DNA of 64,000 nt from Daldinia sp. FL1419. Its lineage: Eukaryota > Ascomycota > Sordariomycetes > Xylariales > Hypoxylaceae. Under the pieces are notes generated by a model. It was not told the DNA's origin and made no database searches. It saw only the letters and a program-made list of their open reading frames with translations. The DNA lies in the NCBI GenBank assembly GCA_025201765.1, contig MU623359.1, forward strand, positions 62,001 to 126,000, read 5' to 3'. Each line of letters opens with the position of its first letter. The stretch's first letter is position 1. Both the position numbers and the translations under genes were made by a program. Positions 1 through 12,609 of this stretch are shown here, piece by piece.

Positions 1-1445
1 ACCTGAATTTTTCGAATATGTATATTCTGGATTTATATTGAATAGTAGTAGGTATCCCTAGATCTGGGTTTGGCATCGATATCTTGGTAATAAAAATGTT
101 TGTTTGACTCGCCGGGCAAACAGCGTAGTCGAAACACATTTATAAAAAATCACTTGAATCTTAAATTAGATTAACTTATACTATATAGCTTAAGATGTTG
201 AAATCACGTAGGATATAGTTCTGATTTGATTGCTGATAACCCTTGATTACCTACTTACTATAATTAATAGCCTCGTTTGCTAAAACACTCAATAAATGGA
301 ATGTTATAGTAGCATGGTTGTTTCTTGCTGGTCTCGCTCTTTAGCAATAATATAAAGCGGGTTTCCTAAGTTTTATCGATCCGGTCAAATTTAATTTACT
401 CCCGCGTAAAGAGAACGGCGGCGCCATGCCGTCCACCTCCCAACACTGCCAAATATAGTAGTGTTTGGCGTGTTTTGGACGACTAGAGGTTGATATGCAC
501 TCTTGTCAAGTGACTGAAGTGCTGCGGTATTTGTTTTAGGCACATACTATGTACTTGTATATTCCGTGAAGTCCATCCCCTCCGTCGGGACAGGAGGGCT
601 TTGCTCGAACAGCTTATTTATATTAGTTTGATCAGCCGTAGAGATTACTAGTTCCTCTAGTCGCGCAGTGTAAGTTATAGCCACACAATAGGATGCTTGG
701 GTCTGTGGCGCTATTCACAAACTCCCTATTCGCGAAGCGAAGTGTAATGGTGTAATATATGCACTACTTGACTGCACTTAGATGTTCGAACCTTCTTGAG
801 GAGGAACTAAATCAAAGCTACTATGATGATAGCTGTCTCATTGACTTAGCCGTTTCGTGTAACTATGGAATCAACTCCTTGGACCCATCTGCTTCCAATC
901 TTGCTGGGCTGCTGAGGTATCTTGATCGGTGCTTACCATTGAGGCCGTGAATACATGCCATGGGATCGGTCGACCATATCTAGAGCTTGGCACTGGTATA
1001 ATTACCAATACCCGTCTCTATTCGTGATAATTTCGATGTTTTATCATATCCCTGTGTACTATGGCTTTTCAAGATGCCCTCAAAATAAATACCTACTGGA
1101 AAGATTCATAACACCAAGAACTCTAGTAGAATAATGCAAGAGAATGGGATATAAAAATATAATGATATAATATAAGGGGTTGTTTAAATGAGTTTATACA
1201 TGAAAATCCTGCACATTTTGACGCCATCCTGCCCCCTGAGCAAGGGGCTAACCTGAGATCGGGGATCTGCGCGCCCTGTCTTGGCTCTTGGCTAATAATC
1301 AATGTAGCTTGGTTTCGATTTCGACGTTTAACAAGGACGCAACGCGCTCCTTTTTATTTTTTATAAATATTCAGGCGATATTCCTCACTAGGAGGCAAGT
1401 ACCTTAGGTAGGTATGCAAGCCCAGAAGGTCGCGATAGGTACTTT
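1..1445. other. Intergenic, no gene seen
   Basis: No reading frame here has recognisable protein character; the longest open stretch (63 codons near 759) looks random. The sequence is moderately AT-rich with no clear repeat. The right-hand part is the downstream flank of the oxidase gene that ends at 1446. Confidence 0.5.
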
Positions 1446-3461
1446 TTATTCCTCCTGCCCAACGCGACATAGCTTTCCGTCCTGCGACCCGGGATACCCC
1501 ACAGACTGGACCGCCCAGCCCTCGCTGCCCACGGTCGTCGGCGCCCAGAACAATCCCCACGGGTCGCGCCGTTGCTTAATCTGCAGCAGCCGCTCGTAAT
1601 GGTGTCCGTAGAACGCCTGCTGCCAATTGGGTTCGCCTGGGTCTCCTTCGTTCATGTACGACCCGGCGTCTGGTGACACCGCTCGCAAAAGGTCCATGTA
1701 CTCTTGCATCATGGTGTCGCGCTCCGTCGACTGGTTTGCTGTCTGGTCCATCAGCATCGTGTGCATGCGGTTATTACGCCACGCCGGGTTCACCGAGTTC
1801 TCGGTGCCAGGCCACCCGGCTACTTCTTCCGTCGGGGACGCCATTGTTCCGTGGAAGTAGAAGTCCCGCTCGTAGCCAGCCTCCGTGGCCGTTCGTATCG
1901 CTTTCATCGTCCGATTCCACAGGTCGTCGTCTTCCCAGTTCTCGCGCGGGAGAAGTCGCGACCTGTATCGCGTGTTCCCTGGCGGAGACCCAATCCCACG
2001 GCTGGGAAGCCCGTAGAACGACGTGAAGAGTTGAGGCGGGTTTGTGACGTTGATGCCAAGACCGTGCAGGTCGTTGTATAATGGTTGCATGAACTCGTAG
2101 ACTGCTGGCCCAGAAGAGTCGGTAAACTCCGAGCTGGTTACGAAGCTGTAACTGTTGTTTTGCCCGGGATAGATGTAGCTGAAGCAATATCCACCAGCAT
2201 CGAGTATCTTGGCACCGAATCTATAATAAGCGCTAACCCCCTGCCAGAATACTTCCGGATCAGTGATCACGCCGGGAATAGGCATTGACATATTGGCCCA
2301 CGGCATAAGAGTGAGACTTAGTGACGTTGGTGTCAAGCTCACTTGTGGGTGCGCCTTTAAGATAGCCGATGTGACTACTCCATAGGTCCCTGTTACATTC
2401 GTTAGTAAACCAGGGCAATTGAGCAGCATAGGTAGTCTTTAGGATATGTAGATTCATACCTCCACCACCACCGCGTAGCGCGAAGAAAAGATCGGAGTTG
2501 GTATACGGGTCAGCTGTGACGTACCGCCCGGAAGCGGTCACAACACCGAGAGAAAGGACTTGATCTGCCCCGAGACCCAGTTTAGAAGTGAGCGTTGTGT
2601 GCCCTCCCGAGCTCATCCAACCGCCGATTCCTCCTACCGTGGCCCAGCCTGGCGCGACTATCGTTACGTTATGAGCTGCCATAAGGTTCTTCTCTTCCCA
2701 TGATTCAACGCCGGCTCCAAACTGTGCGGCTTTCCCTCTATAACGTCCGAGCCTATACGAAGGGATAAACTCCATGGCCTTGAGATTATGTGTCCAGATA
2801 CTGAGCGACCCCGCTCCCACCGACCTGCCACCAAAATCATGGCCTGTATTTCTGTTCATATTGATATTAGGTCCATGTCTTTTTGAGACATAGAGTAGGT
2901 GGATTTATCTTACTTGATTACTAGTCGGATGCCCTTATTCCTGGCAAAATTGACTGCTGCTTGAATATGCTTTACGGTCGTAGCATTGACGACGTACTCG
3001 GGGAACCCACCACGCGTGCAGTTCCCTGTGGAATTCCAGGCGAGCGCACAAGTCCCACCTTGCGACCACTCTGTCAACGAAACAAGGGGTTCATCGATCC
3101 AAAAGTGAGAAAGAGTCGTATTTGTCGTCAAGTACTGACACCTTTGCAAGTTAAAGTCGGGGCCTTGGTAGCAAGCAGCAGCAGTAGGCTTTGGCTTAAG
3201 TAAAGCGCCCCCTAGTGTCCCATTCAAGCGAGCCCACTCTGTGGCGTCTGGCCAGTCGGTATCACCAGGGTAGACTTTGCACCCGGGGGCATTGATAGCG
3301 TCAAGCGATACCGCATTCTCATCACCGAAATCTATAGCAGAGAACTCACCGATATCATCCTGCGTGAGCTGGATGGAGTCCGACGGAAGGACTCTTGGCT
3401 TGAGCGCGACGGCCTCGGAAAGAAATGTGCTCGCAAAGATGAGAGAATGGCTCGGTTTCAT
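1446..3461 (-). CDS. Secreted FAD-linked oxidoreductase (VAO/BBE family)
   Basis: Predicted exons 3461-2914, 2851-2460 and 2389-1446 give 627 residues. Introns of 62 and 70 bp (GTAAGA..CAG, GTATGA..CAG) rejoin the frame exactly at the family motifs NTGHDFGGRS and RGGGGGTYGVV. Residues 1 to about 20 look like a secretion signal and there are many N-glycosylation sequons, so it is probably extracellular. The FAD_binding_4 fold spans about 130-315, with His187 in the NTGHDF loop as the expected covalent FAD ligand. The second covalent ligand, a Cys in berberine-bridge enzymes, is replaced: the segment reads GWATVGGIGGW around residue 253, so the flavin is probably held by one bond. A BBE-type C-terminal segment lies at about 550-597. 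The substrate cannot be told from sequence; relatives oxidise alcohols, sugars or alkaloids. No neighbour suggests a pathway. Confidence 0.88.
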
Positions 3462-5104
3462 GATGCCGAGGATCTGCTAGTATGCACTATACTGCAGCAC
3501 ACCTTGCGGAAGATCTCGAAGAACCTTACACTAACCTGATGGCCGTAGTGGCCTATGTATATTGCTCGGCTAGGCATGGCCGTCCGCGAGAAGCACTCTA
3601 CCTATGGATCATAGGGGCTAGGTTTCCTTCACGGGTAGCTTCTAGATTACCGGGCTATTGGCAAAAGGGAACATCGTCCAAGGCCATTGTGAAATGGGCC
3701 GATGGCCGTTATCCGTCATCTTGAGACACGTCCGTCTACAGTCCCATTTGAAGGTTACCTTGGAGACATAATAATAATCGATAGTGTATACTGTACTACC
3801 GATGACACCGGCGGCTCTGGTCGTGGCCTATACCCGGTATTGCCTAGGTAGCGCTGGAGGGACTAGCCGGGCGTGTTGCTTGCCTCGTAGCCGGGTCCTG
3901 AGTATCGTACTGGTGTTGTACAGCGACCTCGGGAGTTAGGGCCCATGGGAAGCAGCAAAAACGTTCAGGCTAAATAGACATGTGCCTGATCCCTCGTGCC
4001 TTTGGTAGGATTTCCTAAAGCCACCTGATGAGGCTAGAATGCCACTTGCTTGGTACCAAAGCTTAGTCTAGCTCAACTCCTTGGCATGCTACTGTTCCGA
4101 CTTCCCAATTTTTCCTGTAATACGTCCCGCGGGTCGCGTAGCCTTAAGCGACAACTTGCGGTATCCGTTATTTGGCCGGTACAAGTCCTTTGGTTTTGAC
4201 TTGAACCGCAACGCCGACATCCATCGTCAATATCGATATTAACGGAATTTATAAGCAAAGTAGGTGGCCTCGAAACGCGTGGCTATCATACGATGAGGCC
4301 GAGAAGCGCGACAACCAACCCCCCAACACGGCGCACATTCTCGAACCACTAAGATCGCGGCAAGGGGCATAATTTGCTAATAAAAAAATAGGAATATTTT
4401 CTCGGCACTCACTTTACCGCGGATAAAAAAACAAGCCCCAGGGGAGGAATGCGAAGGGTTATGGTCAGCTCGCATATTATTAGCGCTCGTTACCGACAAA
4501 CAGCGTGTCTTATAATACGCGGAAGATGCATCGCGGCAAGACTGGCCCTACCTCACCCCGCGAATACATTAATCTAGACACTTCTATGACTTGCTAACTT
4601 GATATAATATCAACGTAAAAGCCGAACCAGAAGGAGGATCAAGGCCCGTCTGGATATACTTGTCTAAAGCCTATATCTGAATTTCTACAACAACCCTATT
4701 TCGCTAAGGTTTCTTTAGGCTCTTAACATGAGCTGATGGTATTTGATTTAGAAGCGCTCGCCTTGGTTGTTTTCCTGTCTATATTCAAAGACATGTTGAT
4801 AGGATTTTAATCGGCAGTTTCTTAAGTGCCGGTGGCTTCGAGCCCAGTAGAGATCCTTGCTTACCGAGGCACATGGGTTGGGTAATCCCGTGTAGACGGC
4901 ATCAATATTTCGGGGATAGCAAGCGTATCATAGGGCTGAGTCGCCTTAGATAATGTTAGTAATTCCGTTGGCCCCTTAATAAGTCATGACAATTGGGAGC
5001 CGGTGTGTAGTATTATTTACGTATGCGCGCAGCAACCATTATAGAACTTGTTTTGTTCTCACTCTATCCTAAGAGATCCCATCTCCGTATTCTTACCAAT
5101 CCAG
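3462..5104. other. Intergenic, no gene seen
   Basis: About 1.6 kb between the start of the oxidase gene and the end of the DUF4470/MYND gene. Short open frames here lack recognisable motifs. No tandem repeat, transposon end or tRNA was recognised. The part next to 3462 should contain the oxidase promoter, but no specific element was identified. Confidence 0.45.
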
Positions 5105-8100
5105 CTACGACACATCACCTGGCTTGCACTCCATCCGGTGCGTTTTCCAATCCTTGCGCTGACACTCTGGCGAGCAATACTTGACTTCCTTACATCTTGA
5201 GCATTTCAGTAACTTCCCTCCCTCCTTGCCCTCTGTTGCATTGCAGTTGCGACATTTGTCCATGTGCAAGCGTTCAAGATTCCCTTGAGCGTTCAGTAGA
5301 TCTAGGTCTACGATATCCTCAACGAATGGTACCGAGAAGGTTGGACTGATTGCTACGCGGATTGCGTACTTGGATGCTGCGCTATCCCAATCTGGCAGGC
5401 TCATGAAGCCTTCTGGTAGTTTGCCGTTGCCACAGCTGCACATGAACTGTTCTCCCATCTCCGTGCTTAGTGGGATCGTGGCACGGGGCTTTCTATATTC
5501 GCATTCAGGACCGTGAGTCCACGTACGACACCGCTCGGCGAGTGCGGGGAGGACCTTTTTCCAGAGCACAAGCTCTTCATCGTTTACGTGGACAGCGCAA
5601 ATTTGTAGCTCGCGGAGGATGTACAGGAAAGTCTCCAATTCTCCAGAGTCAATCAGCTGCCTGGTGAAAGGAACAACGGCTGCATCTGCTACCACAGACC
5701 CTTCTGCGCCATTGATTCGTATCGCACGAACAAAGATGAGAGCTTGATTTCCATCCGTGGGGTGTTGGAGTGCGAAGAGCCCGGTGCTTCCACCTTGAAG
5801 CCCTGACGCTAACATGAAAATGGAAAAGAGAGACTCTTTAAAGTTCATACGTAGTGAGGCTGGCTCCGATGAGTCTCGCAATCTTCGCTCGCGGACGGAG
5901 AACTGATGAGACGTAAGTGTGTTTAGCCACTGGTTTTCCTTTTTGTGAGCTTGATCTACATCGAGGATTGGTAAAGAGTCTAGGTTGACGTGTTGACTAT
6001 TAAGCGGTATGGGCACCGAACTCTCCCTGAGCACAATGGGATAGATAAAAGACGACAACGGCTCTGATGTCAAAGGATCTGCCAACGTCGCAATTATCTC
6101 GATGTAGCCCGACTTTCGCGCGATCCGTGTTTTCGCGGATTCTTTGAGAACCGGGGCTGGGAATGATGCGGTATGCACCAGGAGTTTTTTGCCAAATATA
6201 ACGTCGATTGAGAATGGTGAAGACTGATTCAATTCAATGGGGACGCGTTCTGACAAGAGTTTCCGAGCCTCCGGGGAGGAGAAGTCAATGTGGTTGCATA
6301 GGGACTTTACCATATCACCCTCAAAGTTTGCAATAATCTGCGTAGCTGTGAGTGCATCAGTTTGGGTGCTGCCCTGAACTATGGGCTCCTGGGAACTATT
6401 TGCTAAGGGGTAGTTGGTCATTCCTGGTTCGTATTTGGTGATAAAGACACTAGAAGTATCGTTGATCCTTGCTGAGTGTATGGTCATGAAAGGGAGGAGG
6501 TGTTGGAAAGCCGAGACACTCATAGGTGTATTCTGAACATTGAGACCAACTAGAGCGCTTTTTGGCTCTATCAGAAGGGTAGTAGATGGTGCGTAGAAAG
6601 AAGCAACTAAAGGGGACTTCCCTTGCCAGCCTAGAGGATCCTGTTGAATCGTTATCGAGAAATTCTCGTCCTCGCGGCGTCCCGACGTTTTAATCTGTCC
6701 AAATACGGCGTGCACACTGGCAAACAGGTTCTGCCAACCTAGTGGATTACTTGACTTGAGCGTACATTCGAGCGTTGGTGCATTTATCTTGCCCGCTTCG
6801 GTCTGGTATAGGTTGTCAATATGCTCTTTCGGCACCACGAGTGTGACGCAGACCACTGCCGGTATATTGTCCCAAGCGTAGAGACCACCCGCGCCTGGTA
6901 TCGGTGTTACTTCATTCTTTATCCATCTTTCAGTATGTAGACCTTGGATGTGCAATTGAACGCTTAACTCCTGACGATATAGACTTCGCATAGTTTCCTT
7001 GTCTGTAATTTCTTGGTCTATCATTTGTAGCAAATGTTCCATGAAGGATGGCCATGCGGTAGAAATACTTGACCGGATATGTTTGAGTAATAGCACAAAG
7101 CTGCCTCTGTGGAATAGTGGATATATTTGACTAAGAAGCTTCCTTGTTGCCTCTTCACGATTTGTCTTTAAGAGCGGTCTTGGGTCTTCGCTCTCGAACA
7201 TTTGCATGTAGACTTGGAAGACTGTACTGGCCAGTGCATACGGCTCGACAGAGAGCGCTTCGAAATTACTAGTTAATTGCGAAAAAGATGCGCTTAATTT
7301 CCAAGCCAATCTAGAATGTGCCTGCTGTACTTGATTTGATGCGCCTATTGCATTTAATAAGATTTCATCTACACATGATACAGATGTCGCATTAGTCCAA
7401 AAATCGACTGGACTGAGACCGAGAATGAGGGCCATTGTCGGAGCATGGCCAGGCAGTAGAGAATCGAATTGCTTTCTTCGTGTCCTTTCTTTCTTGATTA
7501 ATGTCTCTGTCCAGAGAGTAGAACTAGCTGATGTTTTTAGTAGAGGTGCAGCTGCTAGCAATAGGTTTAGTGTACCGAGATGATCGGCGAGGTTTGAAGT
7601 GTCGATAACGTCGAACTTGGTTGGTGCTGAGTCGGTAATATCGTAGGCTTCGGGGTCGAATTCCATAGCAGTTATATCGAGCTGTCTACGATAGAGGCCT
7701 GTTGGTTTGCCCCTTGAATTTGAAATGGCATGTAGACCGTGGGCAAACGACAAGCCATCAGACACGGTAAACCTGAGGGTTAGATGCGTCTCCGGTATCT
7801 CTTGGAATGCTGCTACCCATTTGCGAAATTCGGTTCTCGCGGCAGCAATAACATTAAGAGTCTCGTCGTCGCTTTTTTCGGGATGAAGCGGGGAACCTGG
7901 CGCGAGTTTCGCCGTGGCGGTTGCAAGATGGAATCCTAGAATAGGGTCTGTGCCATAGTGAAGATACGTATGCGCAGACATAGACTCGGCAAATAGCGGG
8001 TTCGGGATTGTTCCCGGGTGCTTAGAAAGACTGCCATGCTTCCAGAATTGCTCTCTGGCTTGTAGAACTTCCTCCTTCGATGCAATTGCCAATGGCGCAG

Positions 8101-8857
8101 CAGATCTAAGTCCAGTAAGGATAACCCCAGGCTGACCTTTATGCTGGTGATCCATGAGTTTAGGCAGCCTCTGTGTATTCTCAAGGTCTTTCTTGAAGCT
8201 GGCTTCAGTCTTAGACTGGGGCGACGCGTACTTCGTCCAGACTCGCCTGGCCTCTCGTAGAGAAATTGCGTCGCAGAATCTTAATATTGAGCCATAGCTC
8301 CCCTCATTCCACTGTTCGATACTGCTCGACAGTGATACCAGCTTCCGCGCCTGATCCTTAATGGATTTATTGGAATTTTCATCGATGCGTAAATGGAAGT
8401 ATATATCCCATGCATTGTCGGCACTAATACCATCGACGAGGAAGGTGAATAGAAGCACATTTCGTGCTAGTATGACTTAGTAACAGAACGACTAGCAGAT
8501 TCGGTACTCTGCGTACCTATTATGGCAGATTCAATATCACAGCACGTGATATCAAGCTTCCTTGCTGCTGCTCAAACGTTAGTAGCGTGGAACGTAGGCG
8601 ACTTGCGCTTGGCATAAAAGTCCGATACTGTTCTTCAATAGATAAAATAGGAGGGGAGGATTAGATGATACGTCGGGGTACTTACGGAATCCCCGTTCAG
8701 AGTACGCCGTGAATAGGATATTGCGGACGTCACCGCACCCAAGGAGGAGAATATCAGCATCGACTCCCTGGGGAAGGCTTCTTGTCAGGCTGACAGCGGG
8801 AGTGTTGCCGATGGGATAGAATTGTGTAAAATAGGGAATGGTACTCGGCGTGAACAT
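5105..8857 (-). CDS. DUF4470 domain protein with C-terminal MYND zinc finger
   Basis: Predicted exons 8857-8686, 8564-8517 and 8466-5105 give 1193 residues. The long last exon is open on its own, but its apparent start is a GTG inside the domain. The true N-terminus needs two upstream exons, one only 48 nt. The joins (121-bp and 50-bp introns) restore the segments SERGFPRKLDITCCDIE and ESAIIARNVLLF, which match the DUF4470 pattern. DUF4470 (about residues 12-110) begins with a methyltransferase-like glycine loop, LLLGCGDVRNIL, and also occurs in the dynein-assembly factor DNAAF3. The C-terminus (1145-1187) is a MYND finger with the full Cys/His set (CRNC, CSRC, YCSPEC, H/C pair), normally a protein-interaction module. 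The middle is large and unrecognised. Fungi often carry several such proteins and none has a settled role that I know. No secretion signal or membrane segment is evident. Confidence 0.85.
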
Positions 8858-10115
8858 GGTGGTAGAGTAGTTCTTGGTAGTTAGGAGATAGAGATGATAA
8901 AACTTGTATAACTAGAACTTCCTGCGTAATTGGGTAAGTAGGTACCTTATTATTAAGGCTGCTTTCATAGATGATTGTGCTTCGGTGGAATATTAACGCT
9001 GGGAAGAAGACTTGGGAGATTAGGAGGAAATAAGGTAATAAGGTAATAAGGTAATAAGGTAACAAGGTAATAAGGTAATAAGATAATAAGGTAATAAGGT
9101 AATATGGTAATACGAGTTTGGTTGGGTACCTAACTATGAATACCAACCTAGGTGGAACGTTCTTAAGCAGATGTGTAGAATCGTTGTAACCTAATCGGCC
9201 ATGCTTCGCGTGTGCTCGATCATTCGTTGATATATGAATAGGGAAAAGAATACCTGTTATCCCTTTTGGCCCTGAAAAGGAGGTAGGCAAGTTGGGTAGG
9301 TCAAACAAGACGCAGCTTCGGGTTTCCGAAGACTTTGATAAACGTGTAAGAGTGGAGTCAACATTAGCTAATGCATGAATCTGCGTCTAACCTAGTATAT
9401 GCTGCGGGGTACCGACGGGGAAGCTAGGGGTAGCTGCCTGGCGGCGTGGGATATGAGATATGACAGCGACGAGTGGGTATTAAGGTGGGTACACCTTATA
9501 CGCTTTCCACGCGTACATCGTGAAAATACACTTAGCTTAGTTAATAACAGTTTACTTACGTACTTGGTAGCTCGATATTCGAATGTATGCTCGTTAGTTT
9601 CCATATCACCTACGAAATATCAAGACGAGATAGTTCAACTACACCCCAATAATATTTTCATCCTATGGAAAGCTCTTGACTTTGGTAACCACCCACCATA
9701 TTATAAGAACCAAGCTAAAAAAAGACGACCACCTGCGTTCGGCGCTAAAACGCCAAAAACATTCCATCGTCCAGATCCTCTCTGTAGGGAAACCCGGGAA
9801 ACCCCATCCACCCCCCTGTCGACCGCGAAACCCTTATTCTCCTGTAATTCCACATTATCGTACATAACTTCTTGGCCAAATTTCAGATGATAGTAATAGA
9901 AGAGGAAGGAAAAGAAAATAAAAAGGGAGCTTCGCGATATCGCTCGCTATAAACGCTCCGAATTGTTAAAAAGCATCAGAAACCCCCAGAGATGCATTTC
10001 CATTAGTATGCCGTTCTAGTATGTCCCGCTTTCGTCCCGAGCTTAGAAATATCAAAGACGAAAAAAAGATATTGCCTCCCCAAACAAGCGTGATATAGTT
10101 CCTTCAAGCGCCTTC
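8858..10115. other. Intergenic, contains the octamer repeat
   Basis: This is the upstream flank of the DUF4470/MYND gene and the downstream flank of the C2H2 factor gene. A 163-codon open frame at 9399-9890 (+) has no recognisable motif and overlaps several equally open frames, so I do not call it a gene. Apart from the octamer array, nothing specific was seen. Confidence 0.45.
9032..9111. repeat. Octanucleotide tandem repeat, about 10 units
   Basis: An 8-bp unit, AAGGTAAT, is repeated about ten times with a few single-base differences (one unit ends in C, one reads AAGATAAT, the last starts AT). It lies about 175 bp upstream of the proposed start of the DUF4470/MYND gene. The minus strand through it is open and reads as a spurious low-complexity peptide. 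Confidence 0.9.
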
Positions 10116-12609
10116 CTAGCTACTACCGAAGAATAAGTCGTCGTTATTGGTAAACATGTCAACGCTGTCAAACGCTTCGTCAAACTTGCTATCAGAGTTA
10201 AGCATCAACATGCCCGTGTCGTTATTCGTGAATTGGAGCAGCATGTCATCATCTGCCTCGCTTATGCCAGAGAAGCTGGGAATGCTGGCGGTCTCCGCTG
10301 CGGAACTGATCGTAATCTCCGTACCGCTAGAATTCGGCTCGGCGTCAAAGTACCGATTGCCAGATGGCGGAGACGACGAGCGAGAAAGCTCTGGCAGCTC
10401 GTTGAATTGGCTGGACACACTTTTTGCACGAGACCCTGGCCTAGACGATAGTACTTCTGGAGCTATTTCTTGGTGGAGCGAGATGTGTGATAATTGTGAA
10501 GTATAAGAATGTATGCTGGCTGCCGAAGGCGAGTGTTCGCTTACTGGCGCATCGTTGCTAAGGCTAGGCATTGGCGCGGAAGATGAGCTTAAGCCTTGGA
10601 GAGAGCTTGGGTTCATCGTTGTTCCACCCATGGATACATCCATAATTCCGTCAAGTGCATCAAAGTCGTGGTCGACATATTCAGGCGAATTACCTGCCGA
10701 GGTGTCCGAGTATCCGGACTGCGACGACACTGATGATATCGACAGATTCTTCTTGAAGGTGCGAACTGACTTTTCCTTTCGCTCATTCATATCGGGTCGG
10801 TGCTTTCGTGGACGCCCACGCTTCACTACTTTTCTCGTCACACCTTCAAAAGCACCTATACACATTCCGCGTTGTTTGTGACGGGTAAGTGCATCGTGGC
10901 GCGCAAAGCTGTTGCCACATTCACAGGGGTAAGGCTTTATACCTGTATGTATCTTGGCGTGCCTTTTGAGGTCGTGCTGTCGGACGAAGCATTTTTGACA
11001 AGTAGGACACTTGTACTGACGGTCATTGAGATGCGTCTGCACATGGGACTTGATGTTCTCCTTCCGGCCGAATTTCTTATTACAGTCCTCAAAGGTGCAG
11101 GTCCATTTGTTGTCCCTGGGATCAGGTCCTTGGATGAATTGATGGATATCTTCAAGCGTAATTCCTGTCGATGTCTTGGTCTTCTCAATGTCGATACTAG
11201 CGATGCTTGCAGCGCTCGCAATGCTAGCCATAGACTCGTTTCGACGATGCATAGGTGTTCCCCGGCGGGAGGATGCATCTACTGAAAATCCGTCTTCGCT
11301 AGTCAATGCGTCGGAGCTTATATTGGGATGATGCATACTGTGCTTATAGTCAAAGGAACTACTGAAGTCGCCTAGTTGAGGTGTAATAGGAGTTGAATGC
11401 TCAGAGAGGTCTGAATTGGCATTGATGGGATGTGAAGGCATGGGAAGCCCGTCGAAAGCAGTATCGGCTCTTAGTCCGTTGTTGCTAATGTGGTTCATAT
11501 CTAGAAAGCCCGCCATTGGATCCGATGGTGCACTAAATGTCTCTAATAGAGGCATCGTGTTAGATCGGGTTGGCAACGACATTGGGGCCTGAGCTTCAGC
11601 TGCTTGCCGCATCTCATCGAAAGTTGTTCGTAATCGTCCTTTCGAAGACTGCCTTGCAGGCTTTACTGTTTCCTCCATCGACTCGTCGTATCCTTCCGTG
11701 AACCTTTGCGGTTGTCGTGGTTGACCATGTTTTATGGTTCTGTCGTGCGGTGTATCCATAGGAGTAAGTGGGAAGTAATCTTGTCTTGATTAGTTTCCCT
11801 TTCTTCTTCTTCTTCTTCTTCTTGGGTGATAGAAGTGGGCTCTTACCTGTGGCATCCTGGCGAGGAGGCGTCAACGGTCTCGGAACTTCGATTCCCAGGT
11901 TCTCGAATTTTGAAACTCTATCTAATATCCCATTGCTAATTCGACGCGAGTGTTGTCTTTTGATATTGGAAGCTTCCCCTTCTGAGATCCACCCGGGACC
12001 TCCAGTTGGGCTGTCTTGGAAGCTCAAGAGTGTGGGTGTAGATAGAGCACTTGGGAACTGGTCAAAGTCCTGAGACGTTGTCATGTTACTAGAAAAGCTC
12101 TCCTGGTTCTTTTTTAGTATAACATTCATCGGTCCGTTATACATGTCAAGGTTAATTTGCATATCTTGCTGGGTTGAAAGACCCGCAAAACTGTGTCCGT
12201 CAAAACTTTGTGTCCTGGGGGTCCCGTGGGGAGATATTAGATAGTTGTCATCGCTTGCCAAGTTCGCGTATGCTTGCTGGGGGCCCGGGCGAGCCATGCG
12301 TTGCTGCTGCGCTTCTCGCAGCACATGCTGTGATGTGATTGATCCTGTATTGTTAGTATCGTTACTTACCGTTAAGTATTCCTGCCGTATTGGTATGTTT
12401 GGGGATTGCATCTGTTGTTGTCGACGTGTATCCAGACTCATGCCCCTACGATGGGACATTCGTGATCGTTGTTGATTCTGATGTTGCTGATGCATTGTAG
12501 GCAGGTTTGTAGCGATCTTCATCGTTTCGTAGCCTGTGGGTGTTGAATTTTGTCGCCGATGTTGTCGGTGTCGGGCGTGAAGACCGCCATGAGCCGGATT
12601 GGACAGCAT
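10116..12609 (-). CDS. Swi5/Ace2-type C2H2 zinc-finger transcription factor
   Basis: Predicted exons 12609-11847 and 11779-10116 give 808 residues. The 67-bp intron (GTAAGA..CAAG) rejoins at RQDATDYFPLTP, which keeps the conserved TPP..YFPLTPMDTPHD segment. Three C2H2 fingers lie at about 482-561. The first two are canonical; the third ends in RHKQRGMC, i.e. Cys replaces the last His, as in the Swi5/Ace2 group. An AT-hook-like RGRPRK follows at 575-580. The long N-terminal arm is rich in Gln, Ser and SP/TP sites. Yeast Swi5 and Ace2 act in late-M/G1 expression and cell separation and are controlled by CDK phosphorylation; filamentous homologues are linked to conidiation. That role is family knowledge. 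On the coding strand the intron is dominated by an (AAG)n run. Confidence 0.88.

Noticed and set aside
9399..9890. 163-codon open frame on the plus strand
   Set aside because: No motif, unusual composition, overlapping open frames on the other strand and no splice context; most likely random.
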